Source: an uncultured delta proteobacterium (lineage in GTDB: Bacteria; Myxococcota_A; Bradymonadia; REDH01). From it: a stretch of 15,124 nt of DNA. The position numbers and the translations under genes were made by a program. The notes under the pieces were generated by a model, which searched no databases, was not told the origin of the DNA, and was given only the letters and a program-made list of their open reading frames with translations. How positions within the stretch are numbered: the first letter of the stretch is position 1; the number at the start of each line of letters is the position of its first letter. The DNA is taken from NCBI GenBank assembly GCA_903912275.1, contig CAIWGR010000661.1:1-15124 (forward strand). Reading direction: 5' to 3'. Below are positions 1 to 8,200 of this stretch, piece after piece.

Positions 1-515
1 GAGCTGCTGAGCGCAGCGGCGGCCGTTGGCTTGGCGCCAGCCGCCGCAGTGCCGGCGGTTACCGCCGATGCAGCCTCGCTCCGGAGCCAGACAAGCAGTT
101 GGTTGAGACGCCACTCCAGCCGCGCGTCGCCGCGCAGCGATTCGAGCGTCGCGGCGTCCCACTGGGTCAACATCGAAGCGAGCGTGCCGAGCGAGGCACA
201 GCGGAGCAGGGTCTGTTCAACCCGCAGAATGCAAAGTGTCGCCGCAGCACGGGCGCCACGCTGCATCTCGAGGAAGGGGCGGGCTTCGCGCGGAAGCCGC
301 TCATCTTCGAAGGGTTGCGAGGAGGCCTGCGCCTGAAGAATCGGCACAATCGCGAGCGCAGAAAAGCGGGACTGACCCGGCGTCGTCTCGTCCGAGGGCA
401 CGAGACCGGCGAGCACAAGACTGTTCAGGAGAGACGGAGGGAGGTCTCGCCTGAGCTTCCCAAACTCCTCGGTCAGTTCTGACCTATGCCAAGTCGCCAG
501 CGTCATCAGGCTCAT
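1..515 (-). CDS. Hypothetical protein downstream of truD, cut by the window edge
   Basis: The frame is open from an ATG at 515-513 to the window edge, giving about 171 codons with no stop; the C-terminus lies outside. An in-frame TAG just upstream fixes the ATG as the earliest start, and GGAG sits two bases before it. A second in-frame ATG at 506-504 has more usual spacing and could be the true start. The gene begins inside the last 32 bases of truD, which suggests co-translation. The protein starts MSLMTLATWHRSELTEEFGK and looks soluble and mainly helical, rich in Leu, Ala, Arg and Glu, with an Ala-rich stretch near the visible end. I see no signal peptide, membrane segment or known motif and cannot assign a function. 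Third positions are strongly G/C biased in this frame, which supports real coding over the antisense frames. Confidence 0.7.
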   Translation of the reverse strand, partial: MSLMTLATWHRSELTEEFGKLRRDLPPSLLNSLVLAGLVPSDETTPGQSRFSALAIVPILQAQASSQPFEDERLPREARPFLEMQRGARAAATLCILRVEQTLLRCASLGTLASMLTQWDAATLESLRGDARLEWRLNQLLVWLRSEAASAVTAGTAAAGAKPTAAAALSS

Positions 516-1602
516 CGCTCCGCTCTACCGGTCGAAGGGTCTCCCACGACCGTCTGCAATACTCGCGCGCCACCTGGGTCGCGTAGCCGCCCGAAGGAAG
601 CGAGAATTGGAGTACGACGATTGGCGCTCCCCGTCCAGATTCCTGAGCACCCATCCACGAAACCTCGAGGTCCGTCATGGGTGTGACGAGGTCGCGACGG
701 GTGCCGTCCACCTCGGCGCCCAGTTGCGCAAGCCCGGCCTCGTCGAGCCCCATCTCCGCCGCCGCGGCCAACTCCATCTCTGACGCCTCCGCAGCGGCGC
801 GCCGCATCTTCGCGCCCCACATCGGACCGGTGAGCCAGATATCATGCGTCGTCAGCCGCTCCTGCTCCGCAGCGGCATCCTCCACCGCGAAGAGCCGATT
901 CGTTCCGTCGAGGCGCACGACCTCACCCGTCAACAGCCGATCGCGCCCCGCCTCGAGCCGCCGCGCAAGGAAGCGGTTGAAGTGCTCCGACTGCACCACG
1001 CTCGGCAGCATCCGCGCCACGAAACGGTCCACGCGACCTCGGTCGCGACGGTCTGCGCGCACCCAGGCCAGCGCCTGATCCAGATTGTTACCGCCACGCC
1101 CAAAGCGCTGCGGTCCGAAGTAGTTTGCGATCCCGCGCGACCGAATCAGCGAGGTGATTTCGGCCTCGCGCGCCCGGTTCTCTTCGCTGTCTTCCACGCC
1201 GATGAGCACAATCCGGAAGCGGTTCGCGCTCAGGTGGCCGGTCCGCAGTTTGTTGTTGTGAAAGGCCGTCTCGAGAACCTCCAGGCCCTCCGGGAGCGAC
1301 CACTCCTCCACCGGTACGCTCCGCTTCGGGATGCTCACCCACTGGGAGGTCACCGCCCAACGGTCCTTCTGCCCCGCGACGCCGATGTCGCGGGCGTCCA
1401 CGCCGGCCGCGCGGGCAATGGCTTTGACGGCGAACTGCGTGTTCATCCCTGTCTTGCGAAAACGCACCATCAGGTGGTCGCCCTCCCCCGACCAGTCGTA
1501 CAACTGCACCTCGTCCACGACGAAGTCTTCGGAGCGAGCGCTGATCTGACCTCCAATCCCTGCCAGCGGTTCGGTATCAAAGGGCGGCTGGAATGGCTGC
1601 AT
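484..1602 (-). CDS. truD: tRNA pseudouridine synthase D (TruD)
   Basis: TruD converts U13 in the D-loop of certain tRNAs to pseudouridine in the cytoplasm. The product is 372 residues from the ATG at 1602. Visible family features are the N-terminal SEDFVVDEV segment, the active-site segment GQKDRWAVTSQW with the catalytic Asp at residue 80 (the same number as in E. coli TruD), the segment NYFGPQRFGRGGNNL, and a C-terminal LPSGGYATQVAREY. The region between about residues 150 and 300 corresponds to the TRUD insertion domain. An in-frame TTG at 1620 would add six residues, but ATG is preferred because it matches E. coli numbering. Neither start has a strong Shine-Dalgarno sequence. The gene is divergent from glnD, and its 3' end overlaps the next gene by 32 bases. 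All key residues appear intact. Confidence 0.95.
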   Translation of the reverse strand: MQPFQPPFDTEPLAGIGGQISARSEDFVVDEVQLYDWSGEGDHLMVRFRKTGMNTQFAVKAIARAAGVDARDIGVAGQKDRWAVTSQWVSIPKRSVPVEEWSLPEGLEVLETAFHNNKLRTGHLSANRFRIVLIGVEDSEENRAREAEITSLIRSRGIANYFGPQRFGRGGNNLDQALAWVRADRRDRGRVDRFVARMLPSVVQSEHFNRFLARRLEAGRDRLLTGEVVRLDGTNRLFAVEDAAAEQERLTTHDIWLTGPMWGAKMRRAAAEASEMELAAAAEMGLDEAGLAQLGAEVDGTRRDLVTPMTDLEVSWMGAQESGRGAPIVVLQFSLPSGGYATQVAREYCRRSWETLRPVERSDEPDDAGDLA

Positions 1603-1708
1603 CGTTCGGCTCGTTGGCAACAGGAGTGTCCCGCCCTGCTAACGGGCGAGACAAGGATTGCGCAACTGTGTTAGAGGCGAATCCTCAACTCCAACGGTTG
1701 ATGGCTGC
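1603..1708. promoter_or_regulatory. Divergent truD/glnD intergenic region
   Basis: These 106 bases separate the divergent truD and glnD starts, so they should hold both promoters. I see a short inverted repeat, CGCCC at 1632-1636 and GGGCG at 1644-1648, and a perfect 8-base palindrome TTGCGCAA at 1658-1665. TTGGCA at 1614-1619 is a fair -35 match in the glnD direction, but no convincing -10 box follows at the right distance. No ORF here looks coding. The regulatory reading is weak. Confidence 0.3.
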
Positions 1709-4348
1709 ATGGCTGAGCAAATTCTCCCCGCTGATGAGATCTTGGGCAGGGTCCGCTCCGGCAGCGACGCCGCGGAGGTCTGCGAAGCGCTCACGGACCT
1801 GCTCGACGAGCGCATCTCGCGCGCCGCCTCTGAGGCGCTTGGGCCCGAGGGGCTCGCCCACTTCCAGCTCATCGCGGTCGGCGGCTACGGGCGGCGAGAA
1901 ATCTTCCCGCATGCCGACATCGATATCGTCATCCTCTACCGCGACCCGCTCGGCGACGACCTCCCCGCCGAGCCGCTTGCGCGCCTAGAACGGGCCGCTC
2001 CCGGCTTCGGCGAGCGCGTGCAGCGGATGCTCCTGCAGCTTCAGGACTCAGGCCTCCGTCTCTCGGCCCGCGTCCGCTCGGTCTCGGAACACCTGACGCT
2101 CATCGGCGGCGACGTCACCGTTGCCACCGCCTCGCTCGACAGCCGCCTCGTTGCCGGTACCGACCAGGTCATGCCGGAGCCCCGCCTCACCGCCCTCGCA
2201 ACCATCCGCAACAGCTTCGCGGGAGGCGCAGACGGAATCTGCGCCCTCATCGAAGAGGGGCTCCACGCCCGCCACGAGCAGTTCGGCGGCTCGGCCTTTA
2301 TGCTCGAGCCGCAGCTCAAGATGGGGCGAGGCGGGCTTCGTGACGGCCACGCTGTCAGATGGGCCGCGCAGGTCCGCTTCGGCACCTGCGACCTCAGGGC
2401 GCTTGCGCGAGACGGCCGCATCGGGGCAACAGACGCCGAGGCCTTCGAACAGGCCTTCGCCTTCATCGCCCGTGTCCGGCTCGTGCTCCACGCACTCTCC
2501 CGCTGGCGGAACGACCGGCTCGCCTTCGAGCGACAGCCCGATGTCGCCCGTGGCATGGGCTTTGGCACAGGAACCGACGCCGACGCCGTCTCCGAGCTCA
2601 TGCGCTCCCTCTACAAGTTCGCATCGACCCTCGCCGAACTCGCCGAACGCTGGCTCGAAGAGTGGACGATCGCAGCGGAGCAGGCCACTCCGGAGCGCAT
2701 CGCTCCGGGAATCCTCCGCATTGGCGAGCGGCTCGCCCACGACCCCGCCCTGCCCCCCTCCTCACTCGCCGATGTGCGCCGGCTCCTGCAGGCCACCGTC
2801 CAGCAGGAGCGCCCGCTCCATCCCGCCACGCGGACGCTGATACGCGAGCTGGCCGCCAAACTTGAACCAGCCGCCGCAATCCACCCGGCTGCGATTGCGA
2901 TGCTCCGAGAGGCCATCCTCACACCCACGCCAGACGGCCGCTTTCTGCGCCTGCTGCTCGAACTCGACCTGCTCCGAACCCTCGTTCCGGAATGGGCCCA
3001 CCTCGTTGGCCACACCAGCCGCGATGTCCATCATGTCTACACCACCGACCGCCACCTCCTCGAGTCCTTCCTCCGGATTGCAGGACTCGACAACGACCCG
3101 CCTGCAGCGCCTCGCTTCGTCGCGGAGGCATGGGCCCTCCTCGGGACCCGCGAACCTTGGCTCCGTGAAGCGATTCGGCTTGCCACCCTCTTCCACGATG
3201 TAGGCAAGGCCCTGGAGGGCGACCACAGCCTCATCGGCGCCGGCATGACCGCCGAAATCGCACGCCGCATGGAGCTGCCTGCAGAGGCCATCGAACTCGC
3301 CCGATGGCTCGTCCTCGAGCACCTCCGGCTCGCACGCGTCAGCCAGCGTCGCGATCTCAGCGACCCGCGCACCATCGAGACCTTCGCCGGCTTCATCCGA
3401 CCGCCCGGCGAACTCCACGCCCTCGCCGTCCTGACCTGGGCCGATGCCACCTCGGTCAGTCCGCAGGGCACGCTCTCCTGGAAAATCGAACTGCTCCGCG
3501 GGCTCTACGAGGCCACCCGCCACTACCTCCACGGAACGCCCGCGCCCGCGCCCCATCTCGCCGAACGCCCGCCCATGCAGGCCGCCCTCCGCGATGGCTC
3601 GCTCTCCGACGACGCGCTCCGCTGGCTTACCACCGAACTCTCCGACGCCCACTGGGCCGCCTTCAATGACGACGAGCTCGGTACCGCCGTCGCGATGCTC
3701 GCCGAGGCAGCCGCAGCACCCACACTGCGCGGGCTCCGACTCGATGCTGACGGAGCCGCCGGCTCGGCTGTCCTCTGGGTCTGCACGAAGGACAGGCCGC
3801 GGCTTCTCTTCGACCTCACCGCCGGCATCGCGGCCGACCGGGTCAACATCCTCCGCGCCCGTATCTTCACCACCAAGAGCGGATGGGTCGTTGACCGATT
3901 CGACCTCGACTGGACAGACCCCGGCGGCAAGGCGCTCAGCGACCGGCGCAGCAAGCGGCTCCTCGCCACCATGGAGGACGTGCTCTCCGGCGCGACCAAC
4001 ACCGCCACGCTCCGCCAGAAATGGCAGAGCGAGTCCAAAGCGCAGCCCCGCCACCGGCAGCCCATTCCGCTCAATGTGAAGCGGGCCCATGAACCCAACG
4101 TCACAGACCTCGTCATCGTCGAGGTCAAGTGTCGCGACCGCATCGGCCTCCTCGCAGACCTCTCGCTCGCGCTTTGGGAGCTCGGTTTTGAGATCGACCG
4201 CTCCATCATCTCGAGCGAAGGAGAGCGGGCCGTCGACACTTTCTATGTTCGCCCCAACGCTGGGTGTACCGTTGCCGCAGACGACCTCGCCGGCGTCCTC
4301 AAAGCGCGCATGGAACTGACCGATGGATCCCACTCTCAGCCTGGATGA
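1709..4348 (+). CDS. glnD: Bifunctional PII uridylyltransferase / uridylyl-removing enzyme (GlnD)
   Basis: GlnD senses glutamine and adds UMP to, or removes it from, PII signalling proteins, so controlling nitrogen assimilation in the cytoplasm. The product is 879 residues, usual for the family. Near residues 58-76 is the nucleotidyltransferase motif GGYGRREIFPHADIDIVIL, with both metal-binding Asp (70 and 72). An HD-type hydrolase region contains HHVYTTDRHLLESF and FHDVGK with His496-Asp497. Two C-terminal ACT domains follow, starting near residues 688 (VLWVCTKDRPRLLFDL) and 800 (DLVIVEVKCRDRIGLLADL). Both catalytic centres look intact, so both activities are expected. I chose the ATG at 1709; an in-frame TTG at 1658 would add 17 residues with no family support. 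No PII or amt gene lies in the window. The 3' end overlaps xerD by 26 bases, suggesting co-transcription. Confidence 0.96.
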   Translation: MAEQILPADEILGRVRSGSDAAEVCEALTDLLDERISRAASEALGPEGLAHFQLIAVGGYGRREIFPHADIDIVILYRDPLGDDLPAEPLARLERAAPGFGERVQRMLLQLQDSGLRLSARVRSVSEHLTLIGGDVTVATASLDSRLVAGTDQVMPEPRLTALATIRNSFAGGADGICALIEEGLHARHEQFGGSAFMLEPQLKMGRGGLRDGHAVRWAAQVRFGTCDLRALARDGRIGATDAEAFEQAFAFIARVRLVLHALSRWRNDRLAFERQPDVARGMGFGTGTDADAVSELMRSLYKFASTLAELAERWLEEWTIAAEQATPERIAPGILRIGERLAHDPALPPSSLADVRRLLQATVQQERPLHPATRTLIRELAAKLEPAAAIHPAAIAMLREAILTPTPDGRFLRLLLELDLLRTLVPEWAHLVGHTSRDVHHVYTTDRHLLESFLRIAGLDNDPPAAPRFVAEAWALLGTREPWLREAIRLATLFHDVGKALEGDHSLIGAGMTAEIARRMELPAEAIELARWLVLEHLRLARVSQRRDLSDPRTIETFAGFIRPPGELHALAVLTWADATSVSPQGTLSWKIELLRGLYEATRHYLHGTPAPAPHLAERPPMQAALRDGSLSDDALRWLTTELSDAHWAAFNDDELGTAVAMLAEAAAAPTLRGLRLDADGAAGSAVLWVCTKDRPRLLFDLTAGIAADRVNILRARIFTTKSGWVVDRFDLDWTDPGGKALSDRRSKRLLATMEDVLSGATNTATLRQKWQSESKAQPRHRQPIPLNVKRAHEPNVTDLVIVEVKCRDRIGLLADLSLALWELGFEIDRSIISSEGERAVDTFYVRPNAGCTVAADDLAGVLKARMELTDGSHSQPG

Positions 4349-5237
4349 GGCCATCCAGCGCTACCTCGAGCATCTGAGCATCGAGCGCGGCCTGGCAAAG
4401 AACACACTGGCAGCCTACGGCGCAGACCTCGCCGCCTTCACCACCTGGGCCGTCGAACATCGGCTCACCACCGCCGCCTCCGTCGGCACCCGCGATCTCA
4501 ACGCCTACCTGCTCGCCCGACTCGACCAGGGACTCACGTCGCGAACCCTTGCACGAAACATCGTCAGTCTCCGGCGCTTCTTCAAATTCCTCCGCGTCGA
4601 GGCGCTCATCGAGGTCGACCCCGCTGCCCTTGTCGAGGTCCCCCGCGTCACCCGAAACCTGCCCAAGGTCTGGAGCGAGGAGGAGGTCGAGCGACTCCTG
4701 CGCGCGCCCAGCGAAGCGACGGACGAGGGGCTGCGCGACATCGCCATGCTCGAACTCCTCTACGCCACCGGCCTTCGTGTGAGCGAACTCGTGCTGCTCC
4801 CCGTCACAGGCCTCTACCTCGACAGCGGCTTCATCCGCGTCTGGGGCAAAGGCAGCAAAGAGCGCATCGTGCCGCTCGGCGATGTCGCCGGCGATGCCAT
4901 CCGACGCTGGATGGATGGGCCGCGCCAGCGACTGCTCGCACTCTCCGGCAAGAACAGCTCCACCGCCCTCTTCATCTCCGCCCGCGGCGGACCGCTCACG
5001 CGCCAGGGGTTCTGGAAGAACCTCAAGCGCTACGCCTATCTCGCCGGACTCGACGACAGCATCTCGCCCCACAAGCTGCGCCACTGCTTCGCCACCCACC
5101 TGCTCCGGCACGGGGCCGACCTCCGCGCCCTGCAGGCGATGCTAGGTCACGCCGACCTCTCCACCACGCAGATTTACACCCTCGTCACCCGCGACCGGAT
5201 GAAGCGGGTGCACACCGAGCATCACCCGCGCGGTTAG
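4323..5237 (+). CDS. xerD: Tyrosine recombinase XerD (chromosome dimer resolution)
   Basis: This is a site-specific tyrosine recombinase of 304 residues, the normal XerC/XerD size, expected to resolve chromosome dimers at dif with FtsK. The N-terminal SAM-like core-binding domain spans about residues 5-92 and the catalytic domain about 112-295. The complete catalytic set is visible: Arg152 (ATGLRVSEL), Lys176 (GKGSKERIVPLG), His250 and Arg253 (HKLRH), His276 (LGHADLSTTQIY) and the nucleophile Tyr285. The C-terminus KRVHTEHHPRG resembles XerD more than XerC. The ATG at 4323 lies inside the end of glnD and has GGAA eight bases upstream; no other early Met exists. Its TAG stop overlaps the stop of the convergent lipoprotein gene. 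I saw no dif-like site in the window. XerC, or a single Xer enzyme, is the alternative name. Confidence 0.93.
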   Translation: MDPTLSLDEAIQRYLEHLSIERGLAKNTLAAYGADLAAFTTWAVEHRLTTAASVGTRDLNAYLLARLDQGLTSRTLARNIVSLRRFFKFLRVEALIEVDPAALVEVPRVTRNLPKVWSEEEVERLLRAPSEATDEGLRDIAMLELLYATGLRVSELVLLPVTGLYLDSGFIRVWGKGSKERIVPLGDVAGDAIRRWMDGPRQRLLALSGKNSSTALFISARGGPLTRQGFWKNLKRYAYLAGLDDSISPHKLRHCFATHLLRHGADLRALQAMLGHADLSTTQIYTLVTRDRMKRVHTEHHPRG

Positions 5238-5246
5238 CGCGCCGGG
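5225..5246. other. Hairpin centred on the shared stop codons of xerD and the lipoprotein gene
   Basis: CCCGCGCG at 5225-5232 can pair with CGCGC(C)GGG at 5238-5246, giving eight G-C pairs with one bulged C at 5243. The five-base loop GTTAG at 5233-5237 contains both overlapping stop codons. There is no T-tract on either side, so it is not a standard intrinsic terminator. It could still cause bidirectional pausing or protect the mRNA 3' ends. The pairing is visible in the sequence; the role is inferred. Confidence 0.45.
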
Positions 5247-8200
5247 CAGACGCCATTGAGCGCGCCGGGCGTGCCGAGGTTGGTCGTCGCATCGTAGCGG
5301 GCGGTCGACAGACACCAGTTCAGCACGCTGTCGTTCGAGGCGACGCTGTTCGAGACCTGCATCGACGCTCCCGCGCCGACCGGCCAACTTCCGCTCCAGG
5401 AGACAAGGTCGATGGTCACGCCGGCCATCCTGAGTTCAAGGGAGCCAGGGGTGACCGCGGTCGTCCCGGAACCGTAGAGGATGTCGACGCGACCGCCCGC
5501 AGCAGCCGACGTGGTGCCGAAGACAATCAGCCCGTAGGCGGGCAGCACATTGCCCTCGCCCAGCTGCGCTGCCACAGCACCACCCACAACAACCTGAAGC
5601 CCGGTCAGGTCCACATCGGCCGACGTCCGGTTGCGCACCTCAAACCACTGGAAGTTGGCGTCAGGCTCTTCAGCCGGCAGCAGCATGATCTCGGTGATCT
5701 CTGCGAAGGCCGTCACATTCGCGGGGCAGGGGCTGTTCACATAGCCGGGGGTCCCGACGAGCCCAATATCGAAGCTCTCGGTCGCCACGCACCAGCTGGC
5801 CGCCGCGGTCGGCGCCGTGCGGTAGCTCCGCGGCTCGAGCTGCGTCGAGGCAGCCAGCGAGGTTGCGATGCCGCTCGCGAAGTTGATCTGCGCAACCGAC
5901 GTGGAACCTGCGAGCAGCGCGAGCGTGTCGGTCGGAGCAAGCGCGGGGAATGTGTCACTGATGAAGGTCGGGATGAGGTCGCCGATCACGGCGCTGCTGC
6001 TCGCAAGCACGCCGTAGTCGCCGGGGCCGATGGGCTGCGCCGCGCCGATGAAGAGCGTCTGGGCGCCGGCACGAATCGTCAGACCGCGGAGGTCGAGCTC
6101 ACGCCCCGTGATGTTTTTCACCTCAAACCAGGCGCCACCCGTCGAACCGGTGAAGCTCGCCTCGGTGATGATCAGCTCGCCGGCCGCAACCGTCGCGACA
6201 GGGAGCTGACAGAGACCGCCGGAGCAGACCCTGCCGATGAGCGTGCAGTCCTCGTACGACAGCGCCGCGGCGTAGTCGCAACCTCCATCCACGCAGACAC
6301 CCTCGGCGACCGTCACAGCTTGATCGCCCGCACAGTAGGGGGCGTCGAAGGCCGGGCAGGTTACGCCGTAGCAGGGGTCGGTGGAGACGCAGGCGCCATC
6401 GGTGCAGACCGCGCCGCTGACCGTGCAGTCGACGGTACCGTTCGGGTAGTCGCAGGCGCCCGTCGCGGCGATGCAGGTACCGACGCCGTTGTAGAGACGA
6501 ACCACCGCGCCGCTGTCGCAGCTGTCCGCCGGGGGCGCATCGCAGGTCACGCCGGCACAGCGATCCACAGACTGGCAGGCCGCATCGGTGCACACGCCTC
6601 CTGCGAGCGCGCAGTCTGTCTCGCGCCGCTGATAGTTACAGTCGCCTGCAAGGCAGAGGCCTGCACGGTCAAACGTCACTGCCGTGTCGCCAACGCAGAG
6701 ATTCGCTGGCGGCGTAACACAGCTCACGCCGAGGCAGAGGTTGGGGATCTCGCAGGCACCGGAGAGGCAGTAACCGCCCTCAGCAGCGCAATCCTGAGAC
6801 GCCTCCGCGTAGAAGCAGTCGCCTGCAACACAGCTTCCGGGCAGCGCGTAGGTGACGGCTGAGCCACCTGCGCAAGCCGGTGCGGGAGGGGTGTTACAGG
6901 TGATGCCCGCGCACAGGTCATTGGGCAGGCAGCCGCCCGCGACGCAGGTCGCGGCGTTGGCGGTGCAATCGGTGTTGAGCGGCGCATACTCGCAAACGCC
7001 CGTCCCCGGATTGCAGACCCCCTCGCCGAAGCTCCGGAGGGTCTGGCCGATGCAACGGTTCACAGGAGGCGCTGTGCAGACGACGCCCTCACAGAGATCG
7101 ATGTTGATACAGGCGGCATCCACGCAGCTGCTGCCGCGGGCAGCACAGTCGACACGGGTCTCCGTGTAGCCACAGGCACCACGAACGCAGCTGCCGTTGG
7201 CGGGGTAGCGTACCGCAACGTCGCCGTCGCACACGCTCGCGGGGGGCGTGATGCAGTCCGCCACGTTACATGAGCCCGAGTAGTCGCACTCGCCGCCGAG
7301 ACAGGTGCCACCGTAGGCACCACAATCCTCGCTCGTCTCCGGGTAGAAACATTCACCGTCGCGGCAGGTACCCGCGCTTCCGAAGGCCACTGCGACTTCT
7401 CCAATGCAGACGGGCACCGGCGCAACATCACAGCTCACACCCAGACAGGCGGCAGGGTCGGTACAGAAACCGTCCTGGCAGATGAAGCCGCGCGCGGCGC
7501 AGTTGGTCCGGACAACGCTGTATCCGCAGCTTCCGTCGGCGCAGAGGCCAGGCAGCGTGGAGACGACAGAGACGGTGCCCTCGCAGGTCGCGGCCGGGGG
7601 TGCATCACAGCTCACACCGGCGCACAGGTCAGGCGGAAGGCAGCGACCTCCTACGCACTCCAGACCGGTTGCGGAGCAGTCGATATCTGTGGGCGTGGAG
7701 TATTCGCAGGCCCGCGTACGAGGGTTGCAGGCGCCCACAAACGTGTGTGCGATGGCCCCCTCACAGGTGGCGCCGATGGGCGCGTTGCAGACGACGCCGG
7801 CGCAAGGATCGCCCGCCGGGAGCTGGCAGGTGCCAGACACGCAGCGGAGGCCTGATGCAGCGCAGTCGGTCTCGTTGGTGTTGTAGGCGCAGTTCCCCGT
7901 CGCGGCTTCGCAGCTGCCAGCAGCGTCGTAGGCGGTCGCGACGGTGCCGCGGCAGAAGGGCGCCGGCGGGGCACTGCAGCTCACGCCGCTGCAGCGGTCC
8001 ACCGCGACGCAGGCGCCGTCGATGCAGTCGTTCGCGCCAGCGCAGGCGGTACGAACCTCCTGATAGTTGCAGGTTCCTCCGTCACAGATGCCCGCCGTGG
8101 GGTAGGCAACTGCAGTGCGGCCATCGCAGAAGGCCGCCGGTGGCGCATCACAACTCACGCCGTCGCACGGCAGCGGCGCACGACAAAATCCGGCGTCGCA

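Noticed and set aside
844..1674. 276-codon plus-strand frame opposite truD
   Set aside because: It is antisense to truD, which has full catalytic motifs.
2762..4354. 530-codon open frame on the minus strand opposite glnD
   Set aside because: It is antisense to a complete glnD with all catalytic motifs. Long antisense frames are expected in C-ending, high-GC genes, and its translation shows no family motif.
4323..5237. XerD considered as a mobile-element integrase
   Set aside because: Length, full catalytic set, XerD-like C-terminus and tight overlap with glnD all fit a housekeeping Xer; no attachment site, tRNA target or cargo borders it.
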